Source: Mesodorylaimus sp. YZB2_4 (lineage: Eukaryota; Nematoda; Enoplea; Dorylaimida; Dorylaimidae). Taken from it: a stretch of DNA of 64,000 nucleotides. The stretch is from positions 434,001-498,000 of the forward strand of contig JASANH010000846.1 in NCBI GenBank assembly GCA_030248295.1, written 5' to 3'. The position numbers and the translations under genes are program-made. Positions 31,131 to 44,376 of the stretch are shown in pieces (position 1 is the stretch's first letter; each line of letters begins with the position of its first letter). The notes beneath the pieces were generated by a model, which was not told the DNA's origin, did not search any database, and saw only the letters and a program-made list of their open reading frames with translations.

Positions 31131-34100
31131 GGTTTATTATAAGGAAAGGAAGAAGAAAGGAGTGCGAAAGTGATGTTGGCGAAATTTACAAGCTACAAGC
31201 AAGTCTTTGAGTTGTTAGGGAACAGATTGTGCTTGCTCGTTAAGATAACGTGCCCTAGAAAAGGCGTTAGTGACTATTATGTAGGCGTATGACCAGGCTT
31301 CAACGACTTTATGGAGCTGCACTATTGCTCCAGCTACTATCGTACCAACATTCTTGGGCGGCAGGCCCGAGATCGGCAGTTGGGTTTTCTCAGTCAAGAA
31401 ATTATCGATTTCACGACCGCCCATGACTGCTGGTTACAGCAAGTATATCCATTGTAGCGCGGGCCAGTTAGTGCTTCGTGCTCTCATATCCTTATGTTAG
31501 TGTCAACTATCTCACAACATTGAAGAGCAAATGAGATCATAAAATGGTTAGAAGGAAAGAGTGACTGAACATGATAACCCAGGCGTCTACCAAGGCACCA
31601 ATGCAGAAAAGTTACTTCTATGACTAAAAGGAAATTCCTATTATTAGATACTATCTGGGAACTGCTTACCAAAGTCATCTCTTCCCATCGTCCTTGGGCG
31701 AACCCTATGCGCTAGCATTATGCTACTACCATAGAATAGACATACGATTAGGTCTTCGACGACTTTATAGAGCTCATCGTGTGGCAATGGGCCCTCAAGG
31801 GCTTACTGTAGATGTTTGGCTGCATGACATTCCTCTAAACTGATGCACACAAAAGCGCCAGTGCACATAATCGCATGCGCATTGTAGCACCTCGTGGCGC
31901 GATCGACTAGAACAGTCAAACATGCCCCGCCAAAAGAAACCCAATCTCAACTTGAAATCCAGTTCCCATTGGAGTCCTCACCCACTTCCATTTCTTTCCA
32001 GCCTGTTCTAGTCCTCACTCCTCACATGGAATCCGGTTTCCTCAAACTTCGAAAGCAAGCAAATTCTCACGATGCTTCCCCAGCACACCCCGTCTCTATG
32101 TTCCATATTCCAGCCTTGCAAACTGTGTGACGGTCCCTGAATCCCATTCAAGGCTTCTCATGGCATCCTGCTATCATTGTCTTTGCCGGTCGCTCCACGA
32201 CCAGCTAGCGATTAGCACGTTCGTTAATCAAGTATTCTACATTCGACAAGAGAACCAGACGAAATGCATCTTCTCCCCTTTTTTAAGAGCTCTTGCATCT
32301 GTTTTCTAGTCCGCCTGGAGATGGCACTTCCATTTCCCTCGGCCCACCTCTCTTGTTGTTCACCAACCATCAGCTATACGAGCTTTCTTGTCCGCAGCAC
32401 GACCACTTGGACCAGCCGTCTGAAATTGTGTCTGCTATTGTTTTCACGGCACCCTTGTAGCTAACTGTCGTCTGAAGCTGACTCGATGATTGACGTCCCG
32501 TTCTCTATTTCCACTTTATACAGCCCCCTCGAGGTCTGGGCGGGCGGACTGAACCAAGACGAAATGACTACATAGCTCAGACAGGGCTTGCACGTATTTC
32601 CAAGGAAAAATATTCTACGATCCCGTTGCAAAGAAATACTAAATCTCTTTTAAGAAACACCGACTCTTAGCTCACCTCTTATAACGCTGTTTCAGTGTTC
32701 CTGCGAAATTCTCAGTTCAAAAAAGTCGACAAGGATTTACTTTTTGAAGGCTAACATGGTACTTGGGTCCTGTTTGCTCTGCGCCAAAGCATTCAAGCAT
32801 ACCCACCCACCACAATTGAGCGGGCACTCCCAATATTCTCGCGAGAGGTGGAAAGTATCAAAAGCCAGACTCGAGCCTCAGTGTCAATTGCACGGCCAAC
32901 ATGTTGTCAATCAAACCAATGGGCCCCCAAATCCACATGGGTTAAGCATAAAGGAATTTGCTAACGGCTTGAAGAAAGATTAATAGTGGCAAACCAGCCA
33001 TGACAGCTCATTTCAATTTCAAAGAGGACCAACCAAGCGCGAAGAGACAAGAAATTTGAATCAGCCTAGTAAACACTGTGCCAACTTTTCAAAACTGTAG
33101 CTTTAGCCCCTTTCAACTCAACTCCATCTCTTGTTGCGAAACGCATGGGAGCAGTCGCGTTTTTTTTTTTTAATGTATTTCTGGCCTAAGCGATGAGCTT
33201 GAGAGGAAGCTATTCTCTTGGTTCCCCTCTTGGTTCGCGTGCCAGTGCACTCGTGATAAAAAAAGAACAAACGGAAACTGGAAAACAGTTCTGAACATCT
33301 GCGTTGCTAGTTTGGATAGAAGGAACATGTGTGCATGATGGTTATGGAAAGAGACCAGCTAAAAGAAAAGGGCACCTACTCATACAATGACGAATAGGCA
33401 GTCTGGAAGTGAGGTATTTCAGGAAGCTGACATTTTCGGTTATGCTCGAAATACACGAGCAAAAGTGATTACAGCTTTTTGACCTGCCTATTTGCCATAG
33501 TGAATGCAAAACAAAAGAGATACAGTATACCGTGTTTGCAAAACATGTGTTATTTGCCTGGCATCTTCTCACGCGATGTTTCACGTAATCCGAAGATACA
33601 TTAGTTAATGGAATCGGTTTTTAACAGTCAGTAGTCACCAGCGGACGCACCTGCGGCTCCCTCTGCTCCTGCTTCTTCGTTAATGCAATCGTGAGTCAAA
33701 GCGCACCTACGGCGGACGCTGAGGAAGGTGGCACGGCAAAGCAGATACAGGATGCTAGCGCCATGCCGGAAGGGAAGCCCTGTAAGGCAACTCAATAAAA
33801 CACAAAGGAGGACTGCTGGAGGCTGTCGGCTGGCCGAGCCGGTTGGCTAGTAGTAGGTCTAGCTCGCTTTTATGCGTGTACACCTCTCCAAGCAGTCGCT
33901 CGATAATCTATCGAACAATGATCTATATGAGCTCGGCTAAACGCGAACCAGGCCAGCGGCTCGTAAGCACAATGCGCGCAGGGCAGACGTAGAGGAAGAG
34001 AGACATCGGAGAACCAGCTGGCAGCTATAAGCTGGAGGGGAAGGCGGCGATAGATACTAGGTGTGTGTACACAGCTTTCAGTGCGTCATATGTATAGACT

Positions 34101-35655
34101 TTTTACGCGTGTATGTATTGCACCTATCGTATTTTTGTCCATGGGGCTTTAGAAAAAAGACTCCCACTATCTCCGAGGAGTCGCGGCAGAGAAAAGGAGA
34201 AAGCTGTCTTCACGCGTCAACGCCTCATCCGTTTTCCCTTTTCCAAAACACTACCGGTCAGAGGAGAAAACTGAGCTGGCTTAGGTAGGAGCAAGGTGGA
34301 TGCCTGTGGCTCGATCGGCACGTCGCTTTTATTCCCCTTTTTGCCTCTCACTCAAAAAACGACATTACCTACGAAAACACGGTCTGCGCATAGTGGTGAC
34401 TGGCAGACGACGGTGGTCTCGAATGAAAGATGAACTAGGAATTGATTCGGACTTAATTTGCAACGGGCTGGTAAGGACGAGCACCGAGGCTCCATTTTCC
34501 ATCTGGCCTTTATTGGAGCAATGGCTCGTGTTTACTAAACTGGCATCTGCGGAAAAACACACACTTCTCTGATCAACAGCCGCCGATCGGCTGGATAAGA
34601 CGCAGCTCGATTTGAGCACCTGATGCCGTGCGTGCGTTATTTCCTTATCTGCCATTAGCATTTATGCAAGGCCTCCGACGAGATGGGACTTGTCCGAACG
34701 AGGTGGGCGGAGTTCGAGTGGCTCTCGGCACCCGTACAGTACGCGCTCGCTCGCATTGCTAGGCGTCGACTGAAAAGTGGATAACGAGTTGTCAACGAAA
34801 GGCGCCGCCTCGAATTCGAATTCGAGAGCACCTGCCACCCTTTCCGGCCGCCGAAGGCACCAAAGCCCATTTTGATTGCGGCCTATTGTTTCTAAGGCGT
34901 ATTGTGCAAACAGCCTACTTTGTTGACTCGGCTGGCGTAAGACGTCGAGAAAGGAAGACAACACGCCCTTTGAGTGACTGGTCCCAAGTTTGCATCGACG
35001 TCGAAGACACGTGATCGCCCGTTTTGCGGTAGCACATTCTCTTTTCGCCAGCACACAACATCGGCCCGATGATGGACAAGTTCTACGCCTGCGCGGCCTT
35101 TTCTACTCTTTGACTCGGGCCTCGTTCTAGTTTAGTCTATGAAAGAGTTTTGCTACTGGATGCGGGCGCCGACTAGTGTTGGAATTAACCATTAGACTCT
35201 CATCCTCGCACTCTGTCAATCGGTCATTTTTTCAATTCTACCTGATCGACGGGTACGCCAATCTTGTTTATCAGTTTAGGTCTAGTCGATCACCGATGAC
35301 CTAATCCTAATTGCCCCTCACGGACGACATCCTCTCTTTCCTGCGCCATCGTCGAGTCGAGTCGGGCGCAATTAGAGCTGGCTCGTTGGCGATGATCGAG
35401 AAGGCATTTTGTTGTGGTGAATTGAATTTCGTTTTTCCTTCTCTCTTCTCCACGACACCAAGCAGCAATTTTGCTTGCTTGTATTCTAACAAGCGCTGCT
35501 GCTCGTAACCTGATTCGATTCGAAAATGATTGGAGAGAAAAGCATTCGTTAGCTCTTTCCACTCTTCGCACTCATTTTGGTCACTCGACGCCTCGAGCAC
35601 TCAAACGGGACATTGGTTATTTTGAATTGTGGAATATTTTTACATATTTTGCAAT
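31131..35655. other. Long intergenic region without supportable gene
   Basis: About 4.5 kb with only short, mutually overlapping frames. Two loosely similar stretches (about 31285-31320 and 31748-31785, both with TTC(A/G)ACGACTTTAT(G/A)GAGCT) suggest an old local duplication. A T-run lies at 33160-33171. The region before 35656 is presumably the promoter and leader of the FAM20 gene. Confidence 0.35.
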
Positions 35656-38600
35656 ATGCGCATGTACGCAAAACGATTGGCTTTGGTCGTCTTTGGTGCT
35701 CTGGGCACTACGATTCTGGTCTCGATTATGAATTCCTTGGGTGATTCCAATCTACAGGGTCCAAACCATGGTCATTTCGCACCCGTCCTCTCATCCAAAG
35801 AGTCCGCTGCTATCGTTGCTGGACTAAAACCTCTACAGAAAAAACAGTCGCCCGAATCGGCTGTATTAGCCGCGGAAAACGAGAAGACACAATCGAAAAA
35901 TAATCTAATCGATTCTGCTATTGAAGACAGGAAGAGAGAAAATCTTATGGCTGCTTCTGATAGAGGTCATAAACTTCAAGGCATTCAAGAATTGGACAAT
36001 GACCACACACCCCTAGAGCAAGTACCGGAGGGACCGTGGGCCAAAGATGACCAAGTTCTCGTTCCTACCGACCTACCGGTGGTCAACAACAAAAAGAAGA
36101 AACGGGTTCTCGATCCGGCCATTGTTGCTTTGAAAGAGAAGCTACATTTGGACGAATTTCGATTCAGCGATGAATGCCCGAATCGGACAACATTGGCTGA
36201 GTACTATTGGAATAAGTACAGGTACGACTGGTGTGACTGCTCCTACGCACGGGTCGCCTAGAACCATGTCACTCTGCTCCTTAGAACTGTAAACTGCCAA
36301 ATTTAGATCAAAATAAAGGTCTGTACGTGCTGATGACGTCACAATCCTACTAGTATTTGGGCGATACTTTCTATTCACTTAAACCTCACCCCTTGCCTTT
36401 TACTCGGACTGTGCGTGTCAGATGGGGGTGGTGTGAACTGGTTTCCGAGCAGATCCATTTACGGGGGGGGGAAGCGCATGTTTATGGATCTAGGCGGTAC
36501 TCAAGGTCATGGATAGCAAATGTTGAAACAGTGTGAGGTAAAGGGAGGACACTGCTCCTTACTCTGTAGGTACAGCTGGGAAAGAGTGGCAGGTGTTAGT
36601 GCGAATACCTTTGCCACACTGCCGTGGCTAAATTAGGAACCCCTGAGGCCATATAGTTTCGGCCAGACTTTCACTGTCCTGAAAATTATAATCTGTCCTC
36701 CCACACCAAACGGACTCACTCCCAAGAAGGGTGTCGGGTGTTGAAATTTACTTTTGTAGTCTTTTGTGGTTCCTTTCGAATACTCAGGATGGATCCAATT
36801 GAACCTTATACAAAAGTGTTCGCTGCATGAAAGTGGATATGGTCCGACTTAACGCACGCCTACACGAGGAGGCATTGAATAACGATGAACTCGTGTAACT
36901 CGATCGAACCGGGACACGGTTTGTCAATTCACTAATCAACGAGGCCCTCATTTTTTGCAAATTCTAGTTACGGGCCTTTGTATGAATGTCACCCATCACG
37001 CCCGACAAATGTTCTTTTCGCCAAAACTGCACTGAAATTTTTGCTGAAAGATAAGTAGATTCGTGACGAAAAACAAGTTTTTATTGTCTCTAGCAAACCA
37101 TGGCCCAAGGATGACAGTTGGGACGCATTTTACGCCCAAATCGGATCATGCGACATGTACAGGGAAGACAGTCAAGCACTGCAGACATTACTCGATGATA
37201 TTTCAACATTGCCTATTAAAAGCGTGGTCAACATGGACGGTGGCACGCAGATCAAATTGATATTTACATTCGAAAATGGAAAACGTGTCGTTTTCAAGCC
37301 AATGAGGTAAAGAACACGAGTGCCAACCAAATATATATTATGACTGTGTAAACATAGAGTCTACTGTACTGTATGCAGATGGGCGTCACGTTTTTTAGTT
37401 GTTTCGATGCATTGTGACTGGGCAGCGCTATCGATATCAACTTGTAAACATAGGCAATAATACAAAAACTGTATGTTTGTTCCGTTTACTGTAGGTTTTC
37501 ACGACAATATGAAACCGATCCGAATCATTTTTACTTCAGCGATTTCGAAAGACACCACGCCGAAATTGCTGCCTTCCATTTGGACAAGTAAGTTTGAGAG
37601 AGGGTCAGGGAGTCGGAGTGGACAGCGTCTGCGATATGTGCAGGCTAAACGTCTTGATTTACTTGAAATCTTCGTTCCAGGGTGCTCGGTTTTCGTCGCG
37701 CTGTGCCGACAGTCGGACGGGTTGTAAATATTTCGAGTGAACTTTGGGCCAAAGCTGATAAAACTTTAGCGAAAACATTTTTCTATTCGCCTGGTGAGCC
37801 AGTGATACTGTAGGTTTAAATTTGGTCTCGAATAGCTAGCTTTCATTTCAGCGAAGAATTTATGTTTTGTCGGCAAATGTGATTATTACTGCGATACTAC
37901 TCACGCCATATGTGGCAATCCTGATTTGAAAGAAGGATCGACACAAATGTTTTTGCCTGACGAGGAAATCGTGCCTAGAGAGCACAATAAATCTCCCTAC
38001 AAGCGGTAAGATAAGGTGTCTGTCAATCATCGGTGTTCTCTCAGCTGTGCCAATTTCTTATCGCATTTTCGTTTTTTGTAGCACTTATTCGAAGAGAAAT
38101 CAAGAAGCAGATTGGCAAAAGGATGCCACTTATTGCAATTGGAAAGTCAAATATACGCCGCCATTTAGTAATGGACGACGATTATTGGATCTAGTCGATT
38201 TGTACATTCTAGATTTTCTTATGGGTAAGCGATGGGGTGCGATAAGGAAGGCAAGACGTGTCCAGGGATTTCATGGCATCTCCATTAGAGCAGTCTGGCA
38301 GCAGGCAATTCGATTTGGGATGTCTAATTAGGAGAGATGGAAGGAAGTGTATGACCAAAAAAGGAAGCTTCTGATTGTAATCAAATAGCCAAAATCGGTT
38401 TGCTTTTTCGGAGAGTGAAATATAAGTGGAGAAGGGAATACATACCAGGAAGTGGTACCAGTCTTCATCCCATGGGTCATCGTACGATCGAGCGCTAGTT
38501 CCCCTCACAGACCCTATCATAGAAAGCGGTTAGAGGTGGCTGAAGGCGAAGACGGTCTGCCAAAAGGCAGTGTGACAGACTGTGAGAGTTCCAGCATTAC

Positions 38601-39527
38601 AACTAGGTTCTATACTTTCCGACACTTCCTATCCGTTTTCTGTGCACTTACCGAGCCCGGTCATTATAGAAAGCTGTCTTTATCTTTAAGCATATATCAC
38701 TTAATCAGGAGTAAAAGCCTGAGATAATGACAGACCTACCAGAAACAGCTGTAGTGTTACCCATGCCCTCCGTTATAGAGAGATATCTGTAAGCCTGTCT
38801 TTCATTTGGTATACTCCGCCCGCTTTCTGAGACATCACCTCAGACCTCACTAGCCCGACAGGCCCTCGCGCTACGTGCCAGCATCAAATTCAAATCAACC
38901 ATACTATAGGTGTCACATACACTCTTCTGTCCGAGCAGTTTCCCAGAACCGCACAAGTACGAGGCATTAGCTTATTGTCCACATCATTTCTTTGCAGGCA
39001 ATCAAGATCGGCATCATTACGAGACAATGACAGTCTTCGATGGCTTCCCTCCTCCATTTGTGCACTTGGATAACGGCAGAGCGTAAGTGGACGTGTCATC
39101 CTCACGTGCTAGTATCGATCTGCTAGAGAACACCGTTATTAGCGCACCCCATCAACCACACACCCTGCTCATAATGTACTTGTTTTCCAGCTTCGGCAAG
39201 CCTCGTTTCGACGACATGTCGATTCTGGCCCCGTTCACTCAATGCTGTATTATCAAGCCATCCACAGCCAACACGCTTCTCACCTACTATCTCGGACCCG
39301 TCTCATTGTCGGGAGCGTTAAGAAAATCATTGTCCAAGGACCCAGTCGCGCCGATCCTCGCCGAAAAATATTTGGCAGCCGTTGATCGGCGTTTAGAGAT
39401 TGTCCTACGCGAACTGGTATCTTGTCTGAAAAAGGCGAATGGCGACCACAAGAAGGTTCTAATGACCAGCTTCACCAACCCAGACGCCCCCCTCGAACCC
39501 GAAGATCAAGACGACGAAGAGGACTGA
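35656..39527 (+). CDS. FAM20-like: FAM20-family Golgi kinase, with an in-frame TAG in exon 2
   Basis: Eight exons: 35656-36221, 36968-37306, 37495-37587, 37681-37793, 37852-38005, 38082-38224, 38998-39082, 39191-39527. All phases agree, giving about 609 codons. A short cytosolic N-terminus and signal anchor ([19 protein letters not shown]) fit a type II Golgi protein. The kinase region has [11 protein letters not shown] (nucleotide loop), [24 protein letters not shown], the cysteines [12 protein letters not shown]...CG, the catalytic GNQDRHHYE and the metal-binding HLDNGR. The C-terminus includes [14 protein letters not shown] and DRRLEIVL. The family phosphorylates secretory proteins (FAM20C, S-x-E sites) or proteoglycan xylose (FAM20B). 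Subfamily is not settled here; the nematode FAMK-1 type is plausible. One TAG (37056-37058) interrupts exon 2 in a poorly conserved stretch upstream of the kinase core. Confidence 0.88.
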
Positions 39528-40448
39528 ACACTCCAGCCTACTTCCTACATTTCGTACCATATATTGTACATGAATTGTTTGTGGGCGGGTCAACAGCAGC
39601 CAAACTGTTTTGCACTTTCGTAGGCCTTAAAGCTATAGCAGCACTCCATTTCCTGTTTTCGATGGTTCGGTATAATTTAGTGCGCATGCCAACCCGTGAG
39701 CTCCTTGGCTTTACTTGCATCTTGCAACGAGGCAGTCCTGAGGTCGTGTGATGCTATGTTCGCCCTGCAGTCAAAGTGCCTCTGCAACATCCGTTATTCA
39801 ATGTCGTCCATAATTCGTTTTGTGCATCGATTCTAAAGCGTTCAGAATAATTAAATTATTATTGATCGTTTGACCAGAAAGTGATTACACAAATCGCATC
39901 TACAATAAAATAATTCATTGCCACGCCTAACCCTAAATTGCACTCTTGGCATAAAATTTGATAACACTCGCAGAACGAGACAATCAAACAAAAAATCTAG
40001 CGTAAGTATAGCCACCACACAAAAATCAATGACTTTTAACAACCGTTTCACAAACCACGTCTCATTTCGTGATCATACATAAACTTGCATCTCTTCAAAA
40101 AGGCAAAGATTCCAAGGCGAACCCACAAAAATATATGATCCCAGTCATCAGATGTACCAAATCACCGATCGTTGCAAGACTAACAGTCGTTGCCCTAATT
40201 TATAGATTTCGAGGATTATCGACTGTACACATCACAGCTCGTCTGGTTCAGGAATGAAGACATGCAAAGAAAACAAGTCCAGTCTCCCAGTACATACTAT
40301 TCTCAATTATAAGATCCCTTAAGTCAGGAAGCGCGTTTCCAAAAAAACACACCATAAATAATTTTAAAGAGAACAAAATTTACGCCATCAAAATAAAAAG
40401 CTCCAACCATTACCTCAGATATTTCCATTTGGCCAATGTACGCTTACG
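39528..40448. other. Convergent 3' flanks of FAM20 and PDXDC1 genes
   Basis: The two genes point toward each other across about 0.9 kb. No further coding frame. The interval is A/T-rich in its centre (about 39840-40060). Confidence 0.5.
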
Positions 40449-43400
40449 TCAGGCAGACCGTTCCTCCTCATTTGCTTCCGTTACTTGACTACGCTCGTTT
40501 ACTTCTTCCGTTTTCGAGCCTTCAGTGACTGAACTCGGATTGGCCGATATATGCGGCGTCAACGACGGAGTTGCCGATTCTACGACACTATTTTGCCTCT
40601 TGGCCAACAATTCCGCTGTCGACAGAATTTGGCCTAAAAATTTTTGCAAAATAAACAAAGTCACTTATTAGCTTCTGAGCTTACCAGTTTCAAACCACTT
40701 ACCCACCCACCACCACCACCACTTACCAGTTTTCAAATCGAACATCCTTCCACGTGCGCTCATTTCTTTCGGCAGCGGAGACCACCAATTGAGCAACGAT
40801 CCAACTAAGGGCACTTGCCTTAATACGCCTTCTTGAATCAGCCGTTCATCATTCTCTTTCTTCAAGCCTTCATTGGCAGCCTCGATACCACGACGTACCA
40901 TTTCGGCAAGTGAATCTACGTACTAAACATAAAACATATCACTACCTAGATCAAGAAAAATCTTAATCTCTTAGCCTCTACGACATCTGTTCCCTTCTGC
41001 CAATACCACTATTACCTGAGAAGATTCTTCGAGTTCATGCCCGAATTTGACCACCATTTCCACCAAGTCTTCCAAGTCCCGGTCATCCGCCAGCATACCG
41101 AATTTAACGCAGCTGATGCCTTCCAACGAATCACCTGAAATGTATATGAGCCTATACCCTCACACCAAATATCGCACACCATACTTACCAACCGAAAACG
41201 CTCCATCGCTATTCCGCAAGCTATGTACCAATTCGATGTTGAAGTGCGATATTTGACGTCGCTGCTCCTCATTCCATTCCGCACTAACTGGAGTACTATT
41301 CGCGCTTGAATTGATGCTTTGCTCGGGAGCCGGTGCCTGCGCTCGAAACATAGATGGCAGGTACCTAAACGAAAACTCTGCTGTAAGATCCGTTTTAATG
41401 GCATGGCATGACATGGCCGCCTCTTGCGAACAGCTATACACTAATCCTAGCTTTTAACGGTTATGCCGAGCTACAGTACTATAGCTACTGTGCTGTGCTA
41501 TTAGCCGTCTAATTCTAGAATTTGACCCTTCCAACGTTGGTCTCTTTACTGTTAGCCCAAGGGTAAATCCCAAATTCGCAGGAAAAGCCAAAATTTTAAA
41601 ACCTAGGAGACATATGGATCAGTTTCATACATGCAGAATTTTGAGAAAATGTGACATAGTCATTGACTAAGGAAACCATAAAAATTAGGCAGAGCAACAG
41701 ACCATCAAACGCTGATCGCGAAACTCTGAAACCCAGGCATACAAGAGAGGATTCGCAGTACGTCAGCTCTCCTAACTTCAACAAAAATCAATTTCACTTA
41801 CGACAGGCCTCCGACTCCAGCCCATTTTTTTAAATGTACCAACTGTAATTCGGGGTATTTTCCAACAATTGCAGTTTCCAAACGATCTTTGGCGCGAACA
41901 GTGGCGTCCAGGATATTCTACAAGATGAGATGTCCAGGCCTCGCTTAATCTGATGGTCTAATTAAGCAAAAAACTTACCACCGTCGAGCGCAGGCGATCT
42001 CCAAAATGATGTATGTAGTCCGATGGACTAACCAGAGTCGCCGCTTGCTGCTCTAGTGGACAGTAACGAATAGCAGCTCCGAGATTAGAGTAACTCAAAT
42101 CGACTAGTTGCAGACCCAGCGATGGGCATTCGCTCGACAATCCTTGAGCGAGCTGGAAAAAGAAACAAAAACAAGCTTATTTCTCTGAGATTTCTCCACT
42201 GGAGACTACAGTAATTATTTCTAAATTAACTTACCCAAACATTTAAGGAATCCGTGTACTCATCGTCTAAAATTTCTTCCGTCACTTCGCCAGTCTCCGC
42301 ATTGGTCACTGAACGTGTAATCACGTACTTGAATGTCAACACGGTCGGCGGCATCAAAGTTCCTTTCTAAACACCGAAAGAGTTCATTAGTCTGGAAGTT
42401 TTTAACACAACTGAACCAGAATGAAAGTCAAATTACCCACACATCCGACCCGTGGAATAGGTGAATTAGGTGCCCCCCTCTCTCACCAGGTGCGCAGTTA
42501 CTCGCGAGTGTTCGACTCGGGGGCCTGGTAAATCACCTCGGGCAATGTGTCCCTTCACCTTCGAGTGCGCATATCCGCGTTCGGTGATGTTGCAAAACAC
42601 AAACTTGATTAAAAAGTAGGTTTCTGAATCTAAATAACTTCCTAGACACCAGGAACGATTTGCACGCTGGGTACTTACTTCGAGCCGAGCTGCCAAATCC
42701 GTCGATGGTCCAAGACCAGGTAAAAGAAAACGAGGATACGACAGCAAGTGCTTCAGTATACCGGCACTCTAAAAAATCATGAAGCCATATGAGCGTACAT
42801 GCACTAATGGCCCTCATAAGCACCATCAGTCGTCATTCGACTTAGTCACCCATGCGACAATGCTTCCTCTTATTCAGCTTACCGTGCGGAACGCGGTGTC
42901 GATGCGTTTTCGAATCCCATCAATATGCAAATGATTCATGATGATCCACCAAGGAAGAGAGTCCAGTTTCTCACGTTGATAAAGCGAAGAACTGTAATCG
43001 GCCGACCGAACGTAAGTCTGAAAGCAAACAAGGTCACGCAAGGCATAACCATAACGCCAAACATTGCATAAGAACGTACCACCAATGGCAAACTTTTTAA
43101 TCCTAGCCAACGTCCCAATGGTAATGTAGCACTGTCAGCGGCCTTTAAAACGCGCTGAAAAAAACGAAAACGTGGGCAGGTTAGAAAATCGATAAACACT
43201 GTAGGTAAACCAGCATACCATTAGTTGTTCCGGCGGTTTCGAAGTTGCCAAACAAGCCGCGTTCAAGCCGACCAAGTGCAACCAGAAACCGTAAGTATTG
43301 CGTAACTCCAACAATTTCGTTATCGGATCATTGTGACCAAAAAGAGACGATCCAACAACGGCAATGACCAGCACTACCTGGCGACCAGTGCGACGATCGA

Positions 43401-44376
43401 TGTCAGCTTGCAATGACTCGGTCAGTGACGCAATATCCTGCAAAAGAGTTGCTGGTTGGAGCCACAGACAAATGTGCACTTTCCCATTACCATTCGAGCA
43501 TCTATAGGCGACGTTGGACCTGTGTTTCCAGTCTTTGAAGCCGACCTTGTTGCCTGGACGGTGTGGACGAATTGAATGGATGTTTCGGACGTAAGCGATT
43601 TGGCCAATTCCGGATATGGAACGCAGGGGCTTAAATAAGCTACGTACTCGGTTAAACGACGCGTTTCTCCTTCGGCAGGCATCGGAGTGCCTTCAGGTGT
43701 CTCGTAGGCGTGTTGCAGTTGTTGATTCGAAGCCATACGGCGATTGACGGCCAAACGGGCTACCTTCACGCATGCTTCGTACGCATCGTCATCAAAACGC
43801 AATGTGCCATCTCCGTATCTGAAAATTTTAAGTCTTTGCAACATATACGCAAAAAAATAAAGTCAAAATGCTTACTCGCATAACTTCCGCAAAGCTGCAT
43901 CGGTCTCATAATACACACGATCAGTAACCAGTCGGGCATGATCGACGTTCAAAAGACGGACGTATCCTTTCAAACTGTAGCCGGTCAAAATGGCTTGACT
44001 CACTTCATCCAGTTGCGGAGCCACATTTATTCTGAAGTATACATAGGTAAAGCTACTTTTTTATTGCACATTTACAGTATCAAGGGCAAAGGTTTCATAC
44101 TTTTTCGAAGAAGGTGGAGCAGACTCGGCGTTGCTGCTCGTGTCAGTGGAAGGCGATGAATCCGGCCCCTGAACTGCCCAAGCGTCGTTCAAAATCAAAT
44201 GCTCCAATATCTGCATACATGGCAGAATTTGGTGTTTTCTAAAAAAAATAGGTTACACCATACAAAATCGAGCTAAAAATCTGGGCTGCGGTGACTTACG
44301 TTCCATGTCCGAACAACGGTTGCTGCGCAGGCGGTTTTGGTTCATCGGGCACAGCAGATCCTTTTGATTCGCTCAT
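40449..44376 (-). CDS. PDXDC1: Pyridoxal-dependent decarboxylase domain-containing protein 1
   Basis: Fifteen exons in consistent phase, 771 residues: 44300-44376, 44101-44238, 43876-44031, 43491-43818, 43219-43437, 43080-43154, 42883-43017, 42679-42768, 42235-42366, 41979-42152, 41802-41917, 41189-41364, 41016-41134, 40727-40922, 40449-40633. Recognisable blocks are FWLHLVGLNAACLA, DSATLPLGRWLGL, LPWWIIMNHLHIDGIRKRI in the decarboxylase fold, and a C-terminal segment RLIQEGVLRQVPLVGSLLNW almost as in vertebrate PDXDC1. Length is close to the human protein. The position where group II decarboxylases carry the PLP-binding His-Lys pair reads PLGRWLGLK, so catalysis is doubtful; from memory the vertebrate proteins also diverge here. 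The cellular role is not established. Intron 8 carries a SINE. Confidence 0.9.
42440..42605 (+). repeat. tRNA-derived SINE, copy 2 (in PDXDC1 intron 8)
   Basis: The A-box-like head CCCGTGGAATAGGTGAATTAGG is followed by CTCTCACCAGGTGCGCAGTTA, a B-box GTTCGACTC near 42510 and a tail with TGTCCCTTCACCTTCGAGTGCGCAT and GGTGATGTTG. It matches copy 1 in block order. It is inserted antisense to PDXDC1, inside the intron 42367-42678. Confidence 0.6.

Noticed and set aside
31894..32464. Plus-strand frames downstream of the DOPA dioxygenase gene
   Set aside because: Composition looks non-coding, there is no recognisable motif, and they are not contiguous with the dioxygenase.
34365..35600. Several 90-130 codon frames upstream of FAM20
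   Set aside because: They overlap one another on both strands, lack domains and have no supporting splice partners.
37056..37058. Programmed readthrough or recoding at the FAM20 TAG
   Set aside because: No readthrough context or structure was evident; a null allele or base error is simpler. Reported only as an interruption.
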